NCBI RefSeq assembly: GCF_001644035.1
Contig: NZ_LUUG01000082.1
Span: forward strand, 177,231 to 241,230
Length of the DNA: 64,000 bases
From: Methylomonas methanica
Lineage (GTDB): Bacteria > Pseudomonadota > Gammaproteobacteria > Methylococcales > Methylomonadaceae
Direction: 5' to 3'
The notes beneath the pieces are model-generated. The model worked only from the letters and a program-made list of their open reading frames with translations, was not told the DNA's origin and did not search any database. Positions 18,070 to 26,142 of this stretch are shown piece after piece (positions within the stretch are counted from its first letter, which is position 1; each line of letters opens with the position of its first letter). The translations under genes and the position numbers were made by a program.

Positions 18070-21000
18070 TTGGTTATTCACCACGTCACCCGGGCCACCC
18101 GACACCTGCTGTTCTGGTCGCTGATCGCGATAGCCCTCGTCTTGAGCGCGGTACGGGTTTTTTTGATCGATATTGCCGATTACCGCATAGCACTGGAACA
18201 AAAAGTCCGCGAGACCACCGGCATTCCGCTGCATATCGGCAAACTGGGCGCGAATATGCGCGGCTTCAGCCCGGAATTATTACTGCGGGAAATCGCTATC
18301 GAAGGCACCGAAGCCGGAGCGAAGCCGGCTATCCGCCTGCAAGAAGTGCGGATCGGCATCGATTTACTGGAATGGTTATTAACCCAGGACCCCATGGCCG
18401 CCAGTTGGGTGACTCTGGTGGGCGCCAAACTGGACATTCTGCGTAACGAGGACGGCAGCCTCAGCATCAAAGGCCTGCAAAGCAGCGACGAGCAACCGCT
18501 ATGGCTGTTACAGGGCGGCAAATACGAGATTCTGCAAAGCCAGGTGACGTGGCAGGATCTGAAGCGGCATCGCCCGCCGGTGACGGTCGAACACTTCGAT
18601 TTGCTGATCAAAAACCACTATCTGGATCAAAGCCACGAGATCCATCTGCTCAGCAGCTTGCCGGAGCAATATGGCGATAGCTTGCGCATTTCCGCACGGC
18701 TTAACGGCAACATCTTTCAGGCCAACGCGATTAACGGCCAAATTTACGTGGAAGGCAGCAATCTGCAAGGGCCGGCTTGGCTGATCGAGGATTTACCGCT
18801 GGGCTTGCATTTGGAATCCGGCTCCGGCGATATGCGGATCTGGAGCCAATGGCGCGACTCCATGCCTTACCAAGTCAGCGGTTATCTGCAAGGCCAACAG
18901 ATTAAACTCGCCAGACAGCAAGGTAAAACCCTGCAATTGGACACCTTCGAAGGCAATCTGGGTTGGACCGAGCACGATGGCCGGCAACGTTGGAGCGCTT
19001 ACGACGTCAATGTCTTCGCAAATCATCAGCGCTGGCGGGATGGTGAGGTCTATCTACAGCAGGACGCGCAAGGCAATCTGAGCGGCGTGATCAAGCAATT
19101 GAATTTGCAAGCCTTGATGCATGTGATACCGCCGTTTCTGCCAGCCGAGCAAGCTGATTTGGGTAAATGGCTGCAACTCAATCCGCGCGGCAATTTGCGA
19201 GACCTGTCGTTTTACGCTGACGGCAACAGGCAACGCTATGCGCTTAATGGACATTTCAGCCAGCTTGGTAACGATGCCCAAGGCGACCTGCCGCAAATAC
19301 AGGAACTGAGCGGCTCTATTATTGCCGGCGACCAGGGCGGGCAATTGATATTCGATAGCGCAAACGCCAAGTTCAACGCGCCGCAAATGTTTAGGAGTAG
19401 CCTGGACGTCCCGCGCTTACAAGGCCGAGTCGACTGGCGGCAAACCGACACCGACTGGCAAATCTCCAGCGAAAATCTGCAACTGGACAGCGTGGCCTTC
19501 CAGACACAAACCAAGCTGCAACTCAGCATCCCAAAGAATAACGACAGTGCGGTTATCGATATGCGCACCCGCTTCGGCAATTTCAAAGACATCAGTAAAG
19601 TGCCGCAATACCTGCCGGCCAAAATCATGGGTAAGGATGCGGTCGCCTGGCTGGACGATGCCTTTATCGGCGGGCATATCGACAAGGGCGAAATGCTGTT
19701 GAACGGCAAATTGGCGGACTTTCCGTTCAGCAACGGTCCCGGCCGGTTTGAAGTGGTATTTGCGATAGACGACGGCGAAATCCAGTTCAACGCCTTATGG
19801 CCGCATTTGCGCGCGGTGCATGCCGACGTACAATTCCTCGGCGCGGATCTGAAAGTGGCCATCAATGGTGGCCACAGCGAAAACGTCGATATCAATCAAG
19901 CCGTTGTTTCGATTCCGGATCTGGCCAATAGCGATTATGTTTACGTGCTGGGCCAGGTGCAAAGCAAGCTACCGCACAGTTTGCAGTATCTGCAAAAAAC
20001 CCCGTTACGCGCCAAAATCGATCCGCTAGCCAAAGTGTTGGCCCCGGATGGCAATACCCAGGTCGATCTTGATCTGAAAATCGCTTACTACGAAACGCTG
20101 CCGACTACCGTCAAAGTTGACGCCCATTTGGATAAGGCCCGAGTGCTGGTCAAGCCGGTCGATCTTGCCGTTAACGACATCAGCGGCGTACTGCGCTTTA
20201 CTGAAGACAGGGTCAGCAGCACCCGCCTGGAAGGCAGTACCCTGGGTTATCCGATACACGCAGTGCTACAAAGCGATACCAGTGCCACGCAAATCCTGAT
20301 AGACGGCACGACCGACATCAAGCGCCTGGAAAAGCAATTCAGCTTCCTGAAAAACCAGGTTGCCGACGGTAGCTTCAACTATCAAACCGTATTGACGCTG
20401 CCTTACGACGCAGGCCTGCCGTCTACCCTGAGCATAAACAGCAATTTGCAGGGCGTAACGATCAACACGCAAGACGCACTGGCCAAATCGGCCGATCAAG
20501 AACAGGCGTTGAATCTGCAATTTACCCTCGAAAACAGCAGCGCATATTTGCCATTAAAAGTTGCTTACGGCAAAGAGCTGAACGCTGCATTGTTGATCGA
20601 CGGCAAACAAGATCAGCTGCATTCCGGGCATATCGTCTTCGGTCAGGAACAGGCCGAGTTTTTCGAACCGGCGGGTTTGAAATTGCAAATTCGGCAGCCG
20701 CAGTTCAAATTATCCGATGCGCTCGCCGCATTCTCCGATACCGAAACTCAGCAACGCTTGCCGGCGTTAAAAGAAGTTATTCTGGATACCGAGCAATTGA
20801 TTTGGCAGGGCCAGAACATCGGCGCGCTGAAATGCCGGCTCCAGCATCTGAATCAGGCTTGGCAAGCCACGTTGGACAGCCCGATGGCACGCGGCAAGTT
20901 GACCTTGCCCGATCAACGCGGCGGCGCCAATATTATCAAGCTACAAATGGATTACCTGAATTTATCGGCGATGGACGGCCTGAATTTCGACGCCGCGGAA

Positions 21001-21873
21001 GAAGTGGTCACCGACTTGCCCTTAATCGACATCGACAGCAAACAGCTGCTATGGCGCGGCGTGGATTTGGGCAGCTTAAAACTGAATACCGAGCGGCTGA
21101 TCAACGGCATTCACTTCAAACATGTGCAACTGGCCAGCGTTGCCGGCACCATCGATTTCAGCGCGGACTGGATCAAACTGGTCGGCGGCAGCTCCACACA
21201 ATTGACCGGCAAGCTGAACATGAACGGTTTCGGCTTATTCTTGTCGCAGCTGGGTTTTACCGACGATTTAAGAGGCACGCATGCCGAAATCAATTTCAAC
21301 GGCGGTTGGCGCGGCGCCCCGCAACAGTTCGCAACAGCCAACCTGACCGGGCAAATGCAGCTCAAATTCAGCGACGGCCGCATTTCCAGCATCGAGCCGG
21401 GCTTCGGCCGCTTGCTGGGCTTGATCGCCATGGAACAATGGGCCAAACGCTTGAGTCTGGACTTTACCGACGTCTACCGACAGGGCCTAGCCTTTGATCA
21501 GATTACCGGCGACTTCAAAATCAGCAACGGCTTGGCCTATACCGACAATTTATTGATCGACGCAGTATCGGCGAAACTCAGCATAGCCGGCACCGCAGAC
21601 CTCGTGAAAAAGACCATGGATCACCGCGTTGCGGTCGTGCCCAAGAGTTCCGGGGCTGTACCGATTGCTGGTACAATCGTTGGCGGTATCGCTGCCGTCA
21701 TTACCCAAGTGGTGACGGACGATTACAAAGAAGGTTATTTTTTCGGCTCGCAATACAAACTTGCCGGGCCTTGGGGCAATGTCGAAGTGACGCCGCTACA
21801 CGATCAAGACGGCTTGGTGCAAAAAGCCTGGCGCGGCTTAACCGGCGGCTGGCTGGAGTCACTGAGCAAATGA
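18070..21873 (+). CDS. yhdP: YhdP-family AsmA-like envelope protein
   Basis: Very large (1267 residues) envelope protein with one N-terminal membrane anchor (HLLFWSLIAIALVLSAVRVFL) and a long beta-rich periplasmic body of the AsmA/DUF3971 type. YhdP homologues bridge inner and outer membranes and transport phospholipids. The C-terminal ~200 residues hold the AsmA-like block (FNGGWRGAPQQF, GQMQLKFSDGRIS, GRLLGLIAMEQW). The start codon is TTG at 18070, 9 bases after rng. Position behind maf-rng matches E. coli. The usual downstream tldD is not here. Confidence 0.93.
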   Translation: MVIHHVTRATRHLLFWSLIAIALVLSAVRVFLIDIADYRIALEQKVRETTGIPLHIGKLGANMRGFSPELLLREIAIEGTEAGAKPAIRLQEVRIGIDLLEWLLTQDPMAASWVTLVGAKLDILRNEDGSLSIKGLQSSDEQPLWLLQGGKYEILQSQVTWQDLKRHRPPVTVEHFDLLIKNHYLDQSHEIHLLSSLPEQYGDSLRISARLNGNIFQANAINGQIYVEGSNLQGPAWLIEDLPLGLHLESGSGDMRIWSQWRDSMPYQVSGYLQGQQIKLARQQGKTLQLDTFEGNLGWTEHDGRQRWSAYDVNVFANHQRWRDGEVYLQQDAQGNLSGVIKQLNLQALMHVIPPFLPAEQADLGKWLQLNPRGNLRDLSFYADGNRQRYALNGHFSQLGNDAQGDLPQIQELSGSIIAGDQGGQLIFDSANAKFNAPQMFRSSLDVPRLQGRVDWRQTDTDWQISSENLQLDSVAFQTQTKLQLSIPKNNDSAVIDMRTRFGNFKDISKVPQYLPAKIMGKDAVAWLDDAFIGGHIDKGEMLLNGKLADFPFSNGPGRFEVVFAIDDGEIQFNALWPHLRAVHADVQFLGADLKVAINGGHSENVDINQAVVSIPDLANSDYVYVLGQVQSKLPHSLQYLQKTPLRAKIDPLAKVLAPDGNTQVDLDLKIAYYETLPTTVKVDAHLDKARVLVKPVDLAVNDISGVLRFTEDRVSSTRLEGSTLGYPIHAVLQSDTSATQILIDGTTDIKRLEKQFSFLKNQVADGSFNYQTVLTLPYDAGLPSTLSINSNLQGVTINTQDALAKSADQEQALNLQFTLENSSAYLPLKVAYGKELNAALLIDGKQDQLHSGHIVFGQEQAEFFEPAGLKLQIRQPQFKLSDALAAFSDTETQQRLPALKEVILDTEQLIWQGQNIGALKCRLQHLNQAWQATLDSPMARGKLTLPDQRGGANIIKLQMDYLNLSAMDGLNFDAAEEVVTDLPLIDIDSKQLLWRGVDLGSLKLNTERLINGIHFKHVQLASVAGTIDFSADWIKLVGGSSTQLTGKLNMNGFGLFLSQLGFTDDLRGTHAEINFNGGWRGAPQQFATANLTGQMQLKFSDGRISSIEPGFGRLLGLIAMEQWAKRLSLDFTDVYRQGLAFDQITGDFKISNGLAYTDNLLIDAVSAKLSIAGTADLVKKTMDHRVAVVPKSSGAVPIAGTIVGGIAAVITQVVTDDYKEGYFFGSQYKLAGPWGNVEVTPLHDQDGLVQKAWRGLTGGWLESLSK

Positions 21874-21942
21874 GCGGCTCTGCCGAGCGAACTTCCCCCA
21901 GCAGTTAAAACTATCGAAAACAATTAAAATCAGGGACACCTC

Positions 21943-22761
21943 ATGACCATATGTGCCGCCATCCAGATGGCCTCCGGACCGCAAGTCAGCGCCAATTTGC
22001 TAGAAGCCGAGAAGCAGATCGCCGAAGCCGTGAAAGCCGGCGCGAAACTGGTGGCGTTACCGGAAAATTTCGCCATCATGGGCATGAACGAATACGACAA
22101 AGTTAAAGTCAGCGAACAGGATGGCACCGGCCCCATCCAGGATTTTCTGGCCGCCACCGCGAAAAAATACGGCGTCTGGGTGATAGGCGGCACGATGCCG
22201 ATGCAGGCCACCGCCCCCAACAAAGTCCGCGCGGCCTGTTTGATTTACAACGAGCAAGGCGACCGGGTCGCCCGCTACGACAAGGTGCATTTATTCGACG
22301 TCAGCGTGCCGGATACCGCCGAGGAATACCGCGAATCCGACTCGGTGGAAGCCGGCGACGCGTCTTGCGTGATCGATACCCCATTCGGCCGTCTCGGCGT
22401 AGCGGTTTGCTACGATTTGCGTTTCCCGGAATTTTTCCGGCCGATGACCCGGCAAGGCCTGGATATATTGGTCATTCCTTCCGCATTTACCGCCAAAACC
22501 GGCGCCGCGCACTGGGAAGTGTTATTGCGAGCCCGCGCGATCGAAAACCTCTGCTACGTCATTGCACCCAATCAAGGCGGCTTTCATATGAACGGCCGGC
22601 AAACCTACGGCCACAGCATGGTGATCGATCCTTGGGGCGTGGTGCTGGATTGTTATAAAACCGGCCCTGGCTTCGTCAGCGCCGAAATCGATAAAAGCCG
22701 CCTGGAAAAAACCCGCCTGTCTTTCCCGGTGCTGGAACATAGACGCTTTTTTTGCGAGTGA
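21943..22761 (+). CDS. nitrilase-superfamily amidohydrolase (Nit1/deaminated glutathione amidase type)
   Basis: Carbon-nitrogen hydrolase of 272 residues. The Glu-Lys-Cys triad is visible in LPENFA (Glu), YDKVHLFDV (Lys) and VAVCYDLRFPEFFR (Cys). Those contexts match the NitB/Nit1 group, whose characterised members hydrolyse deaminated glutathione, a repair step. The ATG follows CAGGGACACCTC, a good ribosome site. It lies 69 bases after yhdP, the rng-yhdP-nit order I know from other gammaproteobacteria. Substrate is inferred from family, not shown by sequence. Confidence 0.92.
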   Translation: MTICAAIQMASGPQVSANLLEAEKQIAEAVKAGAKLVALPENFAIMGMNEYDKVKVSEQDGTGPIQDFLAATAKKYGVWVIGGTMPMQATAPNKVRAACLIYNEQGDRVARYDKVHLFDVSVPDTAEEYRESDSVEAGDASCVIDTPFGRLGVAVCYDLRFPEFFRPMTRQGLDILVIPSAFTAKTGAAHWEVLLRARAIENLCYVIAPNQGGFHMNGRQTYGHSMVIDPWGVVLDCYKTGPGFVSAEIDKSRLEKTRLSFPVLEHRRFFCE

Positions 22762-22766
22762 GCCTT

Positions 22767-23348
22767 ATGCTGTTGAGAACGCTGACTTACGGCCTGCCTT
22801 GCCTGTTGCTGACGGCTTGCGCGGATGCACCGGACAAATACCGCGACACCCATCACCTGGAACTGCCGCCGGTTTTGCCGATAGAACACACCAATCCGCA
22901 GCCTGCGGTAGCCGTCGACGATTTGAAACCCAAATCGGCTCTGGCCGATTTGATGGCGTTTACCGACGACGGCGGCAAGCCCGTGCTTACCTTGAAAACC
23001 CGCCCCGACCGGGCTTGGGAAATGGTCGCCACTGCACTGAAAATCAGCAATATCGAAGTACTGGATAAAAGCCAGGAAGATCAACGCTTTCAGGTGCGTT
23101 ATGACCCCGACACCAGCGGCAAGGATGTCGGCTTGTTACGCTCTTTATTCAATAATAATTACGACGAAGCCGAGTACACAATCAAGCTGAAAGAAGAGCG
23201 CCGCGGCTTAACCGTCAACGCCAGCCTGACAAAATCGGACGACTTGGAGTTTGGAGAAGATGGCTCGGCAGAGCTGATACGACTGCTGCACAAAGCCATA
23301 GACGAAAAAATCATCAACCGCGAGCCTGACAAGAAAGCCGACGATTAA
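22767..23348 (+). CDS. BamC/NlpB-like lipoprotein, single-domain form
   Basis: Lipoprotein of 193 residues from the ATG at 22767. The signal peptide ends in a lipobox LLLTAC, so Cys would carry the lipid. After a short unstructured region (DKYRDTHHLELPPVLP), as in the BamD-binding N-terminus of BamC, there is one helix-grip domain (~75-185; TRPDRAWEMVATALKI, FQVRYDPDT). E. coli BamC has two such domains and about 344 residues, so this looks like a shortened form, as expected of distant gammaproteobacteria. It sits next to the nitrilase gene, not beside dapA as in E. coli. A role as BAM-complex accessory subunit is inferred from family. Confidence 0.75.
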   Translation: MLLRTLTYGLPCLLLTACADAPDKYRDTHHLELPPVLPIEHTNPQPAVAVDDLKPKSALADLMAFTDDGGKPVLTLKTRPDRAWEMVATALKISNIEVLDKSQEDQRFQVRYDPDTSGKDVGLLRSLFNNNYDEAEYTIKLKEERRGLTVNASLTKSDDLEFGEDGSAELIRLLHKAIDEKIINREPDKKADD

Positions 23349-23363
23349 GCGGGAAGGACCAAA

Positions 23364-23852
23364 TTAAGCCTCGTCCCGTTGCCAATGCCCGGACTTACCG
23401 CCGCTTTTTTCCAGCAAGCGCACCCCTTGAATCGTCATGCCGCGATCAACCGCCTTGCACATGTCATAAATAGTCAGCAAGGCAATCTGGGTCGCGGTGA
23501 GGGCTTCCATTTCCACGCCGGTTTGGCCGGTGGTCTTCACGGTCGTTTGACAATAGACACGACTCAAGTCGGTTTGGGCTTGCAGGCTAAGCTCGACATG
23601 ACTGATCGGCAAAGGGTGGCATAAGGGAATCAACTCGGCGGTTTTTTTACTGGCCATGATACCGGCTATGCGGGCAATTCCCAGCACGTCGCCCTTCTTG
23701 TGGCTGCCGGCCGCAATCAGCGCCAAGGTTTCCGGCTGCATCTCGATGTACCCCTCGCAAACCGCCTGACGTTGGGTGATGGCCTTATCCCCGACATCCA
23801 CCATATGGGCTTCTCCGGCGGCATTAAAATGAGTGAGCGGCGAATTGGACAT
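23364..23852 (-). CDS. moaC: cyclic pyranopterin monophosphate synthase MoaC
   Basis: Molybdenum cofactor enzyme completing formation of cyclic pyranopterin monophosphate after MoaA. The 162-residue protein has the MoaC signatures [51 protein letters not shown] and [10 protein letters not shown]. It converges on the BamC-like gene (15 bases between stops) and diverges from moaD-moaE across a 53-base gap that must carry both promoters. MoaA, moaB and moeA are not in the window. Confidence 0.97.
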   Translation of the reverse strand: MSNSPLTHFNAAGEAHMVDVGDKAITQRQAVCEGYIEMQPETLALIAAGSHKKGDVLGIARIAGIMASKKTAELIPLCHPLPISHVELSLQAQTDLSRVYCQTTVKTTGQTGVEMEALTATQIALLTIYDMCKAVDRGMTIQGVRLLEKSGGKSGHWQRDEA

Positions 23853-23905
23853 GGCATACTAGGCAAGTAGAATCAGCCAAGCATTGTATTACCGGGTGAA
23901 TAAAG

Positions 23906-24139
23906 ATGTCGATTAAAGTGCTTTACTTTGCAAGCTTGAAGGACCGCGTTGGCCGTAGCGGCGACGAACTAAATATAGAGGCCCCGCTGTCGGTACTCGA
24001 GGTTTGGCAACGGGTCAATCCAAACATGAACATACCCGATACGCTGTTGGCGGCGGTCAATATGGAGTATGTCGGGCTGGAGGCCGAAGTTAACGACGGC
24101 GACGACGTAGCGTTTTTCCCACCGGTCACCGGAGGTTGA
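23906..24139 (+). CDS. moaD: molybdopterin synthase sulfur carrier subunit MoaD
   Basis: Ubiquitin-like sulfur carrier of 77 residues ending in the required Gly-Gly (FFPPVTGG). The C-terminal glycine is adenylated by MoeB and converted to thiocarboxylate, then donates sulfur in the MoaE complex to make molybdopterin. The motif DGDDVAFFPPVTGG is diagnostic. moaE follows 4 bases later, so the two subunits are co-translated. Confidence 0.95.
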   Translation: MSIKVLYFASLKDRVGRSGDELNIEAPLSVLEVWQRVNPNMNIPDTLLAAVNMEYVGLEAEVNDGDDVAFFPPVTGG

Positions 24140-24143
24140 AATT

Positions 24144-24599
24144 ATGACCATCAAACTCTGCGCCGAGATTTTCGACCCCTGGCAGGAGCTGGCCGATTTT
24201 CAAGCCCAAGCTGCCGACATGGCAGGCAAATACGGGGCCACCGGCATCTTTGTCGGCACCATGCGCGACTTTAATCAAGGCGACGAGGTGCGCGGCATGT
24301 ACCTGGAACATTATCCGGGTATGACCGAAAAGCAATTGCAGCGCATTGTCGAACAAGCGCAAGGCCGTTGGCAGTTGTTAGACGTGTTGCTGATCCATCG
24401 CATCGGTCAGATATCGCCCAACGATACGCTAGTGCTGGTGGCGGTGTGGTCCGCGCATCGCGGCGACGCTTTCGACGCCAGCCGCTTCATTATGGAAAAC
24501 TTGAAAAGTCAGGCGCCGTTTTGGAAACGGGAAACCTTGGAATCCGGGCAAATCCGCTGGGTGGAAAAAAACAGTAACGGCTATCTAAAGAAACCGTGA
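24144..24599 (+). CDS. moaE: molybdopterin synthase catalytic subunit MoaE
   Basis: Catalytic subunit of molybdopterin synthase, 151 residues. It carries GATGIFVGTMRDFNQGD, the LEHYPGMTEKQL segment, VLLIHRIGQISPND, and the catalytic lysine region AHRGDAFDASRF...LKSQAPFWKRE. It forms the heterotetramer with MoaD, encoded 4 bases upstream. Its stop lies 5 bases from that of a convergent small gene. Confidence 0.96.
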   Translation: MTIKLCAEIFDPWQELADFQAQAADMAGKYGATGIFVGTMRDFNQGDEVRGMYLEHYPGMTEKQLQRIVEQAQGRWQLLDVLLIHRIGQISPNDTLVLVAVWSAHRGDAFDASRFIMENLKSQAPFWKRETLESGQIRWVEKNSNGYLKKP

Positions 24600-24604
24600 T
24601 GCTG

Positions 24605-24865
24605 TTAAGACTGGCGCAAATTACCGGTGGAATTTGTGTCCGCAGCATAATTTACCGTCGGCATTTCACCCAATGAATGGGCTTGCAGCTGCTGTTGCAG
24701 TTCGGCAATTTGCTGATTGGCTTGAGTAACCTGCTGTTTCAATTCACTTATGGTTTCATGCAGATATTCGAAGTGAACTTGAAAATAGCGGGCCGACGGG
24801 AAGCAGGCATCCAAGGCTTCCGGCGACATTTTGTCCAATTTGGTTCGAGATCGTCTTGTTTTCAT
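24605..24865 (-). CDS. small coiled-coil protein of unknown function
   Basis: I do not recognise this family. From the ATG at 24865, preceded by AGGTGTAAT, it encodes 86 residues: a basic N-terminus (MKTRRSRTKLDKMSPEA), a short middle segment (FPSARYFQVHFEYLHETI), then a predicted coiled coil of about 30 residues rich in Gln and Leu, and a polar tail. No signal peptide or membrane segment. In-frame starts at 24883 and 24880 lack the ribosome site. It converges with moaE and is isolated from the GH5 gene by 134 bases. Confidence 0.6.
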   Translation of the reverse strand: MKTRRSRTKLDKMSPEALDACFPSARYFQVHFEYLHETISELKQQVTQANQQIAELQQQLQAHSLGEMPTVNYAADTNSTGNLRQS

Positions 24866-24999
24866 ATTACACCTAATCATCATTCTCGGCTAAAACATAC
24901 CCATCCGGCATGATTGCTATGATGCTGTTAATAGTAAGACGTTCCAGAACGCAAATCCCCCACTTAAAATACTAAATATTTTCGCAAGCGCTCCAAGCG

Positions 25000-26103
25000 T
25001 CAAGCAAACTTGCCCGGCAACCAGCCACGCTCGACACATTCCCGAAAATTCCATTGCGGCATATTCTCAGTTTTATAGCTCCAGAAAAACCAGCCCAAAT
25101 ACTTTTCGAACACGGTCAACTGGGCGGCCGCGTAGCCGCGACAAACGATATCGAATTGAAAGTCGTCCATCTGCTTCTGGACGTGATCGAAAGGCCCGTC
25201 GGCCCAAAGCGTCGCCAGTTTTGCATCCAAACCCAAGCTCCATTCGCCGACGTAGGTCGGCAAACCCAGGCCGCCGATGATCTCATCGGCTTCGGTCTTC
25301 CAGTCGCAAACAACTTTTTGCAGATGCCGATAAATATCCCTGTCGATATCGTCCTGCACAAAACATTGATACCGGTGTATATCGAAGATCACATTGCCAT
25401 GCTCGGGCGACTGTAAAAAGCCCGCGTATTCGCGAAATGACCGGAAGCCATCATGAAATACTACCGCCACCCGTTCGGCCGGACAATGGCGGCGTATACG
25501 CCAATACGCGGCGCTGGTGTAACGTTTCAACAATTCCGTATCCACATCCCAGCGCGGCTCGTTTAAGACCTCAATCCCATGCAAGGCCCGGCGCTCGCCG
25601 TAGCGCCGCGCCAATCGCTCCAGAGTTTCCAGGGAATAGTCGATATAGGTGTCTTGGGTATGCCACTCGCAGACATCCTGGATGCCGCCATTATCGAAAC
25701 CGTTCTGACAGCCGGGCGCGGCATGCAGGTCGACAACTACCTTTAAACCAAACTCTTCGGCCCAATCGAACGCACGATCAAGCACCTCAACGCCGCCATC
25801 GACAAAGGGGTGCCGCACCGTGCCGAAACTATGATGATAAGGGTAATCGGCCGCGAACAGCCAGTAGCCAACCGGGATGCGCACCGCGTTGATCCCGACT
25901 TGCGCCAACCAGGCAAAGTCGGCGCGGGTGATGAATGTTTGCCAATGCTGCTGCAAACGCGTTTCGGCGTCGCGGCCCAATTCGACGCACCAACTGGTTT
26001 CGTCCCTGGCATTCAGCCCGGCAAACAAACTGGGAGTCATCCATTTTTCTAAAACCAACCAACCGCCCAAATTGACCCCGCGCAGCTTGTTAGCAGACAT
26101 CAT
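25000..26103 (-). CDS. glycoside hydrolase family 5 protein (exo-beta-1,3-glucanase-like)
   Basis: Glycosidase of 367 residues with the (beta/alpha)8 layout of GH5. The opening RGVNLGGWLVLEKWMTPSLF resembles fungal-type exo-1,3-beta-glucanases. The acid/base Glu is in GIEVLNEPRWD and the nucleophile Glu in TYVGEWSLG. No signal peptide is seen, so it is probably cytoplasmic. An ATG at 26103 with GGGAG ahead is preferred over the TTG at 26118. An ABC-type gene ends 40 bases upstream on the same strand, suggesting one transcript. The natural glucan substrate is unknown. Confidence 0.85.
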   Translation of the reverse strand: MMSANKLRGVNLGGWLVLEKWMTPSLFAGLNARDETSWCVELGRDAETRLQQHWQTFITRADFAWLAQVGINAVRIPVGYWLFAADYPYHHSFGTVRHPFVDGGVEVLDRAFDWAEEFGLKVVVDLHAAPGCQNGFDNGGIQDVCEWHTQDTYIDYSLETLERLARRYGERRALHGIEVLNEPRWDVDTELLKRYTSAAYWRIRRHCPAERVAVVFHDGFRSFREYAGFLQSPEHGNVIFDIHRYQCFVQDDIDRDIYRHLQKVVCDWKTEADEIIGGLGLPTYVGEWSLGLDAKLATLWADGPFDHVQKQMDDFQFDIVCRGYAAAQLTVFEKYLGWFFWSYKTENMPQWNFRECVERGWLPGKFA

Positions 26104-26142
26104 GACAACTCCCGACAACGACGCCCTAGAGCACGTTACCCG

